From contig PNML01000013.1 in the NCBI GenBank assembly GCA_013823635.1, positions 1-48,462 of the forward strand: DNA of 48,462 nucleotides, read 5' to 3'. A program made the position numbers and the translations under genes. Origin of the DNA: Polaromonas sp. (lineage in GTDB: Bacteria > Pseudomonadota > Gammaproteobacteria > Burkholderiales > Burkholderiaceae_C). The notes under the pieces were generated by a model, which worked only from the letters and a program-made list of their open reading frames with translations, did no database searches and was not told where the DNA came from. Below are positions 8,177 to 15,508 of this stretch, in pieces (position 1 is the first letter of the stretch; each line of letters starts with the position of its first letter).

Positions 8177-8728
8177 TCAGCGCTTTTTGGCGCCGGCTGT
8201 GGTGGTCTTGGCCGCATTGACAGCGGTGGCAGCCACGGTGTTGAAATTGGCTTCGGCCATTTCGGTGGCTTGCTTGACGGCTTTCTGCACCGATTCCATG
8301 GCGTTGTTGGCGGCGCTCACGGCGCTTTTCATCACGGCCACGGCGGTTTCAGAGCCGGCGGGTGCGTTCTTGGTGGCGTTGTCGATCACGGCCATGAATT
8401 TGGCCTGTGCTTCGGTGCCCTGGGCTTCAGCGGCTTTGGCGAACTCGGCGCCGGTGCCCGACGTGATGTCGTACAGGTGGCGGCTGTACGCGGCGGTCTT
8501 TTCAGCCAGGGGCTGCATCAGGCCGGCTTGCAGGGCCAGCAGCTCCTGCGCGTCTTTCACGCTCAGAACGGCTTGGGTGTGGTTGGCGGATTCGGCCAAG
8601 GCGGCTTTGGACGCCTGGATGTTCAGCTCGACCAGCTTTTCCACGCCTTCGAAGGCTTTCTGGGTCAGACCAAACAGGGTTTCGAGGTTGGCTTTTTGGG
8701 CGGCCACAACTTGTTCAGCAGTCAACAT
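8177..8728 (-). CDS. phaP: Phasin PhaP, polyhydroxyalkanoate granule-associated protein
   Basis: A 183-aa phasin. It coats intracellular polyhydroxyalkanoate granules and controls their number and surface. The start [20 protein letters not shown] and the motifs [19 protein letters not shown] and [20 protein letters not shown] are typical of the Burkholderiales PhaP family. The protein is Ala-rich and almost entirely helical, has no signal peptide, and ends in a basic tail (GAKKR). It is a single-gene unit with its own promoter (8818-8845), two PhaR-like operators (8793-8811, 8851-8871) and a strong terminator (8080-8109). No pha synthesis genes lie nearby. Confidence 0.95.
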   Translation of the reverse strand: MLTAEQVVAAQKANLETLFGLTQKAFEGVEKLVELNIQASKAALAESANHTQAVLSVKDAQELLALQAGLMQPLAEKTAAYSRHLYDITSGTGAEFAKAAEAQGTEAQAKFMAVIDNATKNAPAGSETAVAVMKSAVSAANNAMESVQKAVKQATEMAEANFNTVAATAVNAAKTTTAGAKKR

Positions 8729-8773
8729 GGTGATACTCCATTCAAAAAAGGATTTAAAACTGTTGAAGAACCT

Positions 8774-8797
8774 GCATGACCGACCTCCCGGTCATGC
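8774..8797 (-). promoter_or_regulatory. Hairpin in the phaP 5' untranslated region
   Basis: Perfect 9-bp arms (GCATGACCG / CGGTCATGC) enclose a 6-base loop, about 45 bases upstream of the phaP ATG. On the mRNA sense strand the loop region reads GGGAGG, which looks like a Shine-Dalgarno core although it is too far from the ATG to act as one. It overlaps by a few bases the downstream PhaR-like site at 8793-8811. Possible roles are mRNA stability or translation control; this is inference. Confidence 0.5.
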
Positions 8798-8811
8798 TGC
8801 GCTGCAACATG
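8793..8811 (-). promoter_or_regulatory. Downstream PhaR-like operator of phaP
   Basis: Near-perfect inverted repeat, minus strand CATGTTGC-AGC-GCAGCATG (7 of 8 arm bases pair). It has the same TTGC-N3-GCA core as the upstream site at 8851-8871. It falls just downstream of the -10, in the first transcribed bases. PhaR repressors are reported to bind TGC-rich dyads of the form CTGC-N3-GCAG; this site fits that form. Confidence 0.55.
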
Positions 8812-8817
8812 GTTTCA

Positions 8818-8845
8818 AGTATAGGCCAATCAACACGGTTTGCAA
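8818..8845 (-). promoter_or_regulatory. Sigma-70 promoter of phaP
   Basis: On the minus strand the -35 is TTGCAA (8845-8840), followed by a 16-base spacer and the -10 TATACT (8823-8818, 5 of 6 matches). Transcription would start near 8811, giving a leader of about 80 bases. The promoter is bracketed by two PhaR-like dyads. Confidence 0.7.
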
Positions 8846-8850
8846 GTGTT

Positions 8851-8871
8851 TTTTGTTGCGGTGCAACAAAA
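8851..8871 (-). promoter_or_regulatory. Upstream PhaR-like operator of phaP
   Basis: A perfect inverted repeat with 9-bp arms, TTTTGTTGC / GCAACAAAA, separated by 3 bases. It ends 5 bases upstream of the phaP -35. The core TTGC-N3-GCAA agrees with the dyad described for PhaR, the repressor that responds to polyhydroxyalkanoate. No phaR gene is in the window. Confidence 0.65.
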
Positions 8872-8944
8872 TAGTTGAGAACCCCTAAAAGCCTTGCCCA
8901 TCATGGGTTTCCCATCCGTTTCCCGTCCGGCGTTCTGTTGACCG

Positions 8945-9910
8945 ATGCTTGCCTACTACGCGGATCACTTTGTGCTGCCGTTGCCCGAGGGGCATCGTTT
9001 TCCGATGGCCAAATACCGGCTGCTGCGCGATGCGGTGGCCAGCGCGCTGCCTGAAGTGTGCTTGGCCCAGGCGCCAGCCGTCACCGACGGCGAGCTGGCG
9101 TTGGTGCACGACCCCGGCTACATCGCGGCCATAGCCGACGGCACGCTGTCGGTGGCCGCGCAGCGGGAAATCGGGTTTCCCTGGAGCCCTGCCATGGCCG
9201 AGCGTGCACGGCGTTCGGTGGGGGGAACCATCGCGGCCTGCCGGTCTGCCTTGTCCGGTGGGGGGGTGGCGGCCAACCTGGCAGGGGGCACCCACCACGC
9301 GTATGGCCACAAAGGGGGCGGATTTTGCGTGTTCAACGACGTGGCCGTGGCCGCGCGCCTGATGCAGGCAGAGGCCATGCGCACGCAGCCCCGCCACGGC
9401 ACCGGTCGCAAGCCCTTGCGGGTGGCCATCGTGGACCTGGACGTTCACCAGGGCAACGGCACGGCCCATGTGTTTCGGCGCGATTCGTCGGTGTTCACCC
9501 TGTCGCTGCACGGGGAAAAGAACTTTCCGTTTCGCAAGGAAGCCAGTGACCTGGATGTGGCGTTGCCTGACGGTTGTCGGGACGATGCCTACCTAGAAGC
9601 GCTGACCGTGGCCCTGCACACGCTGGACCAGCGGTTTGACCCCGATCTGGTCATTTACCTGGCCGGTGCCGATGTGCATGAGGGTGATCGCCTGGGGCGT
9701 CTGAAGCTCAGCGCCGACGGCATGGAGGCCCGCGACCGGCAGGTGCTGTCTTGGGCGCACGCCAAGGGTGTACCCCTGGCCATGGTGATGGGGGGTGGGT
9801 ATGGGCGCCGGATAGAGGACACGGTGGCCGTGCAGCTCAACAGCTACCGGGTGGCGCTGTCGTACGCGCAGGCGTGGGGCTGTCGCGCCCGAAGCAAGGG
9901 TGGCGCCTGA
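8945..9910 (+). CDS. Histone deacetylase-family (class II-like/AcuC-type) deacetylase
   Basis: A 321-aa zinc-dependent amidohydrolase of the arginase/deacetylase superfamily. It probably removes acyl groups from proteins, polyamines or small molecules. Visible motifs: the His pair H117/H118 (GGTHHAYGHKGGGFCVFND), the metal ligands D166 and H168 (VDLDVHQGNGT), the late Asp region GADVHEGDRLGRLKL, and the C-terminal glycine loop VMGGGYGRR. The start MLAYYADHFVLPLPEGHRFP matches the usual family beginning. The thioesterase gene follows 12 bases after the stop, suggesting co-transcription. Substrate unknown. Confidence 0.9.
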   Translation: MLAYYADHFVLPLPEGHRFPMAKYRLLRDAVASALPEVCLAQAPAVTDGELALVHDPGYIAAIADGTLSVAAQREIGFPWSPAMAERARRSVGGTIAACRSALSGGGVAANLAGGTHHAYGHKGGGFCVFNDVAVAARLMQAEAMRTQPRHGTGRKPLRVAIVDLDVHQGNGTAHVFRRDSSVFTLSLHGEKNFPFRKEASDLDVALPDGCRDDAYLEALTVALHTLDQRFDPDLVIYLAGADVHEGDRLGRLKLSADGMEARDRQVLSWAHAKGVPLAMVMGGGYGRRIEDTVAVQLNSYRVALSYAQAWGCRARSKGGA

Positions 9911-9922
9911 CCCGCTGGCAGA

Positions 9923-10396
9923 ATGGTCGCCATGCCCAACAACGACATGCCTCCTTCCGCTTCGGCGGCCAAACCCGTGGCCGATGGCCGCGACACCTAC
10001 CGGGTGTTCCGCAGCATCAGCACTCGCTGGATGGACAACGACGTCTACGGCCACGTCAACAACGTGGTGTACTACAGCTGGTTTGACACCGCCGTCAACG
10101 CCCACCTGATCGAGCAAGGTGTGCTCGACATCCACCACGGGCCGGTGATCGGCCTGGTGGTCGAAACGCAGTGCAACTACTTTGCCCCCCTGGCGTTTCC
10201 GCAGACCATCGAAGCGGGCATCCGGGTGGCCAGGCTGGGCTCGTCCAGCGTGCGCTACGAAGTGGGCTTGTTCGCCCAGGGCGAACCCCTGTGCGCTGCC
10301 CGGGGGCATTTTGTGCATGTGTACGTGGACCGCGACACCCGGCGTCCCGTGCCACTTCCCACCCCACTCAAAAACGCACTGGAGACATTGATTTGA
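9923..10396 (+). CDS. 4-hydroxybenzoyl-CoA thioesterase-family (hotdog) acyl-CoA thioesterase
   Basis: A 157-aa single-domain hotdog thioesterase that would hydrolyse an acyl-CoA to the free acid and CoA. The signature RWMDNDVYGHVNNVVYYSWF holds the probable catalytic Asp40, and VETQCNYFAPLAFPQ follows. An ATG nine bases later (MPNNDMPPSA) could be the true start. Its TGA overlaps the TTG start of the nitroreductase, so the two are likely translationally coupled. The natural substrate cannot be read from the sequence. Confidence 0.88.
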   Translation: MVAMPNNDMPPSASAAKPVADGRDTYRVFRSISTRWMDNDVYGHVNNVVYYSWFDTAVNAHLIEQGVLDIHHGPVIGLVVETQCNYFAPLAFPQTIEAGIRVARLGSSSVRYEVGLFAQGEPLCAARGHFVHVYVDRDTRRPVPLPTPLKNALETLI

Positions 10397-11133
10397 GCCT
10401 CAACCCCCAATCCCTTCCAGCCGCTGTGTCGGCCGACGCGCAGGCCCAGGCCGTGGATGCGGCCATCACCTCGCGCATGTCGGCACGGGCTTTCACGCCG
10501 CAGCCGGTGCCCCGCGAGGTGCTGACGGCCATTCTGGACGTCGCCAGCCGCGCCCCATCCGGCACCAACACCCAACCCTGGAAGGTGTATGTGCTGCAAG
10601 GCCGCAGCCGCGATGACTTGGTGGCCAAGGTGTGCGCCGCCCACGACGCCGTGCGGGCCGACCCGTCCCTGGCTGCCCAGTACCGGGAGGCCTACGACTA
10701 CTACCCCGATAAATGGGTGAGCCCCTACATCGACCGCCGCCGCGAAAACGGCTGGGGGCTGTATGGGCTGTTGGGCATAGGCAAAACCGACAAAGACCGC
10801 ATGCACGAGCAGCACCAGCGCAACTTCCGTTTTTTCGACGCACCTGTGGGCCTGATGTTCACGCTGGACAAGGTCATGGGACGGGGCTCCCTGGTGGACT
10901 ACGGCATGTTTTTGCAAAACATCATGGTGGCGGCCCGGGCGCGGGGTCTGCACACCTGCCCGCAGGCGGCGTGGAACGGGTTTGCCAACATCATCCTGCC
11001 CCATGTGGGCGCTGGACCCGACGAGATGCTGGTGTGTGGCATGGCACTGGGCCACGCCGACGCCACCGACGTGGTCAACACCTTCCACACCCCGCGTGTG
11101 CCCGCCAGCGAATTCACCACCTGGCTGGATTGA
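10393..11133 (+). CDS. Nitroreductase-family FMN oxidoreductase
   Basis: A 246-aa flavoprotein of the nitroreductase family, using NAD(P)H and FMN. I start it at TTG 10393, which overlaps the thioesterase stop (TTGA) and has GGAG eight bases upstream. The frame is open further upstream, but that part lies inside the thioesterase gene. Motifs: TSRMSARAFTPQPVPREVL (FMN phosphate-binding start), ASRAPSGTNTQPWKVYVL, and GRGSLVDYGMFLQNIMVAAR. C-terminal CGMALGHADATDVVN closes the fold. Physiological substrate unknown. A 185-base gap containing repeat copy A follows. Confidence 0.9.
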   Translation: MSLNPQSLPAAVSADAQAQAVDAAITSRMSARAFTPQPVPREVLTAILDVASRAPSGTNTQPWKVYVLQGRSRDDLVAKVCAAHDAVRADPSLAAQYREAYDYYPDKWVSPYIDRRRENGWGLYGLLGIGKTDKDRMHEQHQRNFRFFDAPVGLMFTLDKVMGRGSLVDYGMFLQNIMVAARARGLHTCPQAAWNGFANIILPHVGAGPDEMLVCGMALGHADATDVVNTFHTPRVPASEFTTWLD

Positions 11134-11249
11134 CCCCGGCGCCGTGTGCCCAAGCGGCGGGGCGGCGGTGGGTGGTGGGCGCATCACCGACAATGCCCGG
11201 CCTTGCGCCGCACGGAGCTGCCGCAAGTTCTCCTCGGGCGCTGTTCATT

Positions 11250-11297
11250 TATTTGATAGCTAACTATTGAATACAGATAAGCGCTGGAGACATTTTT
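11250..11297 (+). repeat. Dispersed intergenic repeat, copy A
   Basis: One of five related elements in this window. It has the head TTTGATAGC, then 18 variable bases, then AAGCGCTGGAGAC and a T-rich end. The same head-spacer-tail layout recurs at 23264, 26225, 32707 and 37915. It lies between the nitroreductase stop and the FKBP gene. The rest of this gap (11134-11249) shows nothing I can name. Confidence 0.7.
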
Positions 11298-11318
11298 GAT
11301 TGAATTTTTAGGATTGCC

Positions 11319-11666
11319 ATGATCACCACCCCTTCCGGTTTGCAGTACGAAGACACCACCGTCGGCCAAGGCGCCGTGGCCCAAGTGGGCCAGCAGGTGC
11401 AGGTGCACTACACGGGCTGGCTGTACAACGATGGTCAGCCAGGTGCCAAGTTCGACTCCAGCAAAGACCGTGGTCAGCCTTTTGTGTTTCCCCTGGGTGC
11501 CGGCCATGTCATCAAAGGCTGGGACGAGGGCGTGCAGGGCATGGCCGTGGGCGGCACGCGCCGCCTGGTCATTCCCGCGGCGCTGGGTTACGGCGCCCGC
11601 GGCGCCGGTGGCGTGATCCCCCCCAACGCCACGCTGCTGTTCGAAGTGGACCTGCTGGGCGTCTGA
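11319..11666 (+). CDS. FKBP-type peptidyl-prolyl cis-trans isomerase
   Basis: A 115-aa single-domain FKBP that speeds proline cis-trans isomerisation. There is no signal peptide, so it should act in the cytosol. Key motifs: VQVHYTGWLYNDG, KFDSSKDRGQPFVFPLGAG, VIKGWDEGVQGMAVGGTRRL, IPAALGYGARGAGGVIPPNA and the final LLFEVDLLGV. The active-site Tyr, Asp, Phe and Trp positions of the family are present. It has an AGGA Shine-Dalgarno and is the first gene of a tight run with the dehydrogenase, rmuC and MFS genes. Confidence 0.96.
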   Translation: MITTPSGLQYEDTTVGQGAVAQVGQQVQVHYTGWLYNDGQPGAKFDSSKDRGQPFVFPLGAGHVIKGWDEGVQGMAVGGTRRLVIPAALGYGARGAGGVIPPNATLLFEVDLLGV

Positions 11667-11683
11667 CCCCATTCCGCACGGCC

Positions 11684-12700
11684 ATGAGCGCACCCGACTC
11701 AACCCCCGATACATCGGTTGGCCAGCCAGCGGTGCTGGTGGCACGCCGCGTGTTCCCTGAAGTGCTGGCGCGGCTGCGCCAGCACTTTGACGTGGAGGCC
11801 AACGACACCGACGACGTCTGGTCCCCCGAGGAACTGCAGCGCCGCTTGCAGGGCAAGCGCGGTGCGCTGACCACCGGCAGCGAGCGGGTGGGGGCCGAAC
11901 TGCTGGCCGCCTGCCCCGACCTGCGTGTGGTGGCCAACATGGCCGTGGGTTTCAACAACTTCGATGTGCCCGCCTGCACCGCGCGCGGTGTGCTGGCCAC
12001 CAACACGCCCGACGTGCTGACCGAGACCACCGCTGACTTCGGTTTTGCCCTGCTGATGGCCACCGCACGCCGGGTGACCGAAAGCGAGCATTTTTTGCGC
12101 GCGGGTCTGTGGAACCGCTGGAGCGTGGACATGTTCGCTGGCGCCGAGGTGCACGGCACCACCCTGGGCATTCTGGGCATGGGTCGCATTGGGCAGGGCG
12201 TGGCCCGCCGGGGGGCGCATGGGTTTGGCATGAAGGTGATCTACCACAACCGTTCCCGGCTGGACGCGGCCACTGAGGCCGAGTGCAAAGCCACCTGGGT
12301 CAGCAAGGCCGAACTGCTGGCGCAGGCCGACCACCTGGTGCTGGTGCTGCCGTACAGCGCGCAGGCGCACCACAGCGTGGGTGCCGCCGAACTGGCGCAG
12401 ATGAAGCCCAGCGCCACGCTCATCAACATCGCCCGTGGCGGCATCGTGGACGACGCCGCTCTGGCGCAGGCGCTGAAGGCCCGCCGCATCGCGGCGGCCG
12501 GGCTCGATGTGTTCGAGGGCGAGCCCCGCGTTCACCCCGACCTGCTCACGCTGCCCAACGTGGTGCTGACGCCCCACATCGCCAGTGCCACCCTGGGCAC
12601 CCGCATGGCCATGGCCAACCTGGCGGCGGACAACCTCATTGCCTACCTGACCGAGGGCAAGGCGCTCACCCCCGTCAACCCCGAGGTGCTGGGTGCTTGA
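11684..12700 (+). CDS. D-2-hydroxyacid dehydrogenase (glyoxylate/hydroxypyruvate reductase-like)
   Basis: A 338-aa NAD(P)-dependent dehydrogenase of the D-isomer-specific 2-hydroxyacid family. It probably reduces glyoxylate or hydroxypyruvate. The Rossmann motif is LGILGMGRIGQG (G165, G167, G170). The catalytic set is Arg251 (INIARGGIVDD), Glu280 (VFEGEP) and His298 (TPHIASAT). VANMAVGFNNFDVPA in the substrate domain resembles GhrB/GyaR members. It lies 17 bases after the FKBP gene, and its stop overlaps the start of rmuC by 8 bases. Substrate is inferred from family resemblance. Confidence 0.9.
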   Translation: MSAPDSTPDTSVGQPAVLVARRVFPEVLARLRQHFDVEANDTDDVWSPEELQRRLQGKRGALTTGSERVGAELLAACPDLRVVANMAVGFNNFDVPACTARGVLATNTPDVLTETTADFGFALLMATARRVTESEHFLRAGLWNRWSVDMFAGAEVHGTTLGILGMGRIGQGVARRGAHGFGMKVIYHNRSRLDAATEAECKATWVSKAELLAQADHLVLVLPYSAQAHHSVGAAELAQMKPSATLINIARGGIVDDAALAQALKARRIAAAGLDVFEGEPRVHPDLLTLPNVVLTPHIASATLGTRMAMANLAADNLIAYLTEGKALTPVNPEVLGA

Positions 12701-14219
12701 GGGCCTGAGCCCCACGGCCTGGTGGGTGGCCTCGGCGGTCGCCAGTGCCCTGGCCTGCGTGGGGGTGCTGGCCTTGTGGCTGCGCCGCCCCCATGGCCCC
12801 TCGCACGACGACTGGCAGGTGGCCCAGCAGAAAAACCAGCTGCAGTTGGAACAGTTGCTGCAACGGCAGGCCGAGCGGCAGGCCCAACTGCTGGAACGGC
12901 TGGAGCGCCTGGAGCGCGATGTGCGTCAGGACGTGCAGGACGGCGCGCGCGGTGGCCGCCAGGAAGTCATGCAGACCCTGGCCACCTTCGGTGACACGCT
13001 GCAACGCCAGGGCGCAGAGGCGCAGCGCACCCAGCAGGCGCAAATCGAGCAGCTGCGCACCGCCCTGGTCGAGACACTGAATGCCCAGCTGCTGATGCAG
13101 ACCCAGCAATCGGCCGAGGCCACGCGCACGCAAAACGCCCAGATCGACGCCTTTGCCCAGCAGCTGCTGCAGCTGCGCGGCTCGCTGGGTGACACGCTGA
13201 CCCAGCAGCTGCACGCCCTGAACGAATCCAATGCCCGCCGCATGGGCGAGGTGCGCGCCACCCTTGAAGCCCAGTTGAACCAACTGCAGGCCAGCAACGC
13301 CACCAAACTCGACCAGATGCGCGCCACCGTGGACGAGAAGCTGCAAACCACGCTGGAAACCCGCCTGGGGGAGAGCTTCAAGCAAGTGGCCGACCGACTG
13401 GAGCAGGTGCACAAGGGCCTGGGCGAAATGCAAAACCTGGCCCAGGGCGTGGGTGACCTCAAGCACCTGCTGACCAACGTCAAGACCCGGGGCATGTTCG
13501 GCGAGGCGCAGCTGGGTGCCTTGCTGGAGCAGGTGTTTGCCCCCGACCAGTACGCCACGCAGGTGGTCACCCGGCCTGGCAGCAAAAACATGGTGGACTA
13601 TGCTATCCGCCTGCCCGGCAGGGGGGATGACGGTGCACCGTGCTGGCTGCCCATCGACGCCAAGTTTCCCAACGAAGACTACGAGCGCCTGCTGGATGCG
13701 CAGCAACGCGCCCACGCCGAGGACGCCGAGCTGGCCGCGCGCGGGCTGGAGCAGCGCATCCGCCTGGAGGCCAAAAGCATGGCCGACAAATACCTGGCCC
13801 CGCCGCACACCACGGACTTTGCCATCCTGTTTTTGCCCACCGAAGGTTTGTACGCCGAGGTGCTGCGCCGCCCGGGCCTGATGGAGGCGTTGCAGCGCGA
13901 CATGCGGGTGACGCTGGCCGGCCCCACCACGCTGATGGCCATGCTCAATTCCCTGCAGATGGGCTTTCGGACGCTGGCGCTGGAAAAGCGCTCCAGCGAG
14001 GTGTGGCAGGTGCTGGGGGCGGTCAAGACCGAGTTCACCAAGTTTGGTGAGGTGTTGGCCAAAGTCAAAAACCAGACACAAACCGTGCTCAACACCCTGG
14101 ACAGCGCCGAAACCCGCAGCCGCGCCATGGGCCGTGCCCTCAAAACCGTGGAGGCACTGCCGCTGGACCAGGCCGCTGCGCTGCTGCCGCTGGACCCTTC
14201 CGACAGCGGCCTCCCTTGA
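12693..14219 (+). CDS. rmuC: DNA recombination protein RmuC
   Basis: A 508-aa RmuC-family protein, a nuclease-related factor linked to limiting inversions at short inverted repeats. It starts with GTG inside the end of the dehydrogenase gene. An N-terminal membrane anchor at about 8-28 (WWVASAVASALACVGVLALW) is followed by a long Gln/Glu-rich coiled coil (about 40-240). The conserved RmuC domain follows: VGDLKHLLTNVKTRGMFGE, LPIDAKFPNEDYERLL, FAILFLPTEGLYAEVL and TTLMAMLNSLQMGFRTLALE. Length is typical. Its stop overlaps the TTG start of the MFS gene. Confidence 0.94.
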   Translation: MLEGLSPTAWWVASAVASALACVGVLALWLRRPHGPSHDDWQVAQQKNQLQLEQLLQRQAERQAQLLERLERLERDVRQDVQDGARGGRQEVMQTLATFGDTLQRQGAEAQRTQQAQIEQLRTALVETLNAQLLMQTQQSAEATRTQNAQIDAFAQQLLQLRGSLGDTLTQQLHALNESNARRMGEVRATLEAQLNQLQASNATKLDQMRATVDEKLQTTLETRLGESFKQVADRLEQVHKGLGEMQNLAQGVGDLKHLLTNVKTRGMFGEAQLGALLEQVFAPDQYATQVVTRPGSKNMVDYAIRLPGRGDDGAPCWLPIDAKFPNEDYERLLDAQQRAHAEDAELAARGLEQRIRLEAKSMADKYLAPPHTTDFAILFLPTEGLYAEVLRRPGLMEALQRDMRVTLAGPTTLMAMLNSLQMGFRTLALEKRSSEVWQVLGAVKTEFTKFGEVLAKVKNQTQTVLNTLDSAETRSRAMGRALKTVEALPLDQAAALLPLDPSDSGLP

Positions 14220-15391
14220 ACCCGCCTGTGAGCCCACCCTTGGGGCCGGTGCTGGCCAGGCTGGTGGCGGCCCAGGTGTGCCTGCACGCCTGCATGACGG
14301 GCTTTCGCATGGCGGCGCCATTGATGGCGCTGCGGGAAGGCCACAGCCCGGCGGCGGTGGGCATGTTGCTGGCCTTGTTTGCGCTCGCCCAGGTGTTCCT
14401 GGCCTTGCCCGCTGGCCGGTTTGCCGACCGCCACGGCCTCAAAAAACCCTTCAGGGTCGCGGTGGCCATGGCCACGGCGGGGGCCGCCCTGGCGGTGGCC
14501 TGGCCGGTGTTTGGGGTGCTGTGCGCCACGGCGCTGACCACTGGCGCGGCCAGTGGTTTGGCCTTGATTGCCTTGCAGCGCCATGTGGGCTACCTGGCCA
14601 AGGATGCCACCCAGCTCAAGCAGGTGTTCAGCTGGATGGCCGTGGGGCCGTCCATTTCCAATTTCCTGGGGCCGTTGGCGGCGGGCTTGCTGATTGACGC
14701 GGCCGGGTTTCGGGCCGCCTACCTGCTGCTGGCGGTGCTGCCGTCGCTGTCGTGGTGGTGGTTGCGTGGGGCGGTGGACACCCAACGAGAAGTGGGGGTG
14801 CCGGCGCAGGCCCGGGAGTCGTCGTGGCAGCTGTTGCGCGACGCGGGCTTTCGCCGGCTGATGGCCATCAACTGGATGCTGTCATCGTGCTGGGACGTGC
14901 ACACCTTCCTCGTGCCGGTGATGGGGCACGAGCGCGGGCTCAGCGCCACCGTCATCGGCAGCATACTGGGCGGCTTTGCCCTGGCGGCCACCGGCATCCG
15001 GCTGCTGATGCCCTGGTTGGCCGCGCGCCTGCGCGAGGCCGCCGTCATCGGGTCGGCCATGGTCGCCACGGCGGTGTTGTTCGCGGCCTATCCCTTGGTG
15101 CAGGGGCCCTGGGCCATGGGGGCGTTGTCGGTGCTGCTGGGGGTGGCGCTGGGCAGCGTGCAGCCCATGATCATGAGCACGCTGCACCAGATCACCCCCA
15201 GCCACCGGCATGGCGAGGCGCTGGCCCTGCGGTCCATGGCCATCAATGGCTCCAGCGTGGTCATGCCCGTGCTGTTCGGTTCGCTGGGGGCACTGGTGGG
15301 GGTGGCGGGGGTGTTTTGGGGCGTGGGTGCGCTGGTGGGGCTGGGCGCCCACTGGGCCTGGAGGCTTCAGGTGACGCCGCCTGCTTCCTGA
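14216..15391 (+). CDS. MFS transporter
   Basis: A 391-aa major facilitator superfamily protein with about 12 membrane segments. The loop between segments 2 and 3 carries the family motif (AGRFADRHGLKKPF). The start is TTG 14216, overlapping the rmuC stop, or GTG 14228 in the same frame. GDGLN-type or antibiotic-specific motifs are absent, so the cargo cannot be predicted. It is the last gene of the run that starts with the FKBP gene. The following 117 bases contain an imperfect hairpin without a T-run and then the Mrp promoter. Confidence 0.85.
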   Translation: MNPPVSPPLGPVLARLVAAQVCLHACMTGFRMAAPLMALREGHSPAAVGMLLALFALAQVFLALPAGRFADRHGLKKPFRVAVAMATAGAALAVAWPVFGVLCATALTTGAASGLALIALQRHVGYLAKDATQLKQVFSWMAVGPSISNFLGPLAAGLLIDAAGFRAAYLLLAVLPSLSWWWLRGAVDTQREVGVPAQARESSWQLLRDAGFRRLMAINWMLSSCWDVHTFLVPVMGHERGLSATVIGSILGGFALAATGIRLLMPWLAARLREAAVIGSAMVATAVLFAAYPLVQGPWAMGALSVLLGVALGSVQPMIMSTLHQITPSHRHGEALALRSMAINGSSVVMPVLFGSLGALVGVAGVFWGVGALVGLGAHWAWRLQVTPPAS

Positions 15392-15477
15392 CGAACAGCT
15401 GTCGGGGTCAGCCATTGCCTGCCCCGAAGGCTCCCTGTGACCGGGTTTTCCACAAAGGTTGGATTTTTCTCGCCTTT

Positions 15478-15483
15478 TAGAAT
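15478..15483 (+). promoter_or_regulatory. Candidate -10 of the mrp operon promoter
   Basis: TAGAAT matches the -10 consensus at 5 of 6 positions; no convincing -35 is seen at the right distance. Transcription would begin near 15490, after the in-frame ATG at 15482. That favours the GTG at 15509, preceded by AAGAAGAG, as the start of mrpA. Confidence 0.4.
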
Positions 15484-15508
15484 GGGTGCCCTAACTGAAA
15501 GAAGAGCC

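Noticed and set aside
12675-14321. Long minus-strand open frame opposite rmuC
   Set aside because: Low-complexity Gln/Leu/Gly translation without domain features; rmuC on the plus strand is intact.
15398-15425. Hairpin after the MFS gene
   Set aside because: TCGGGG/CCCCGA arms pair but there is no following T-run, so I do not call a terminator.
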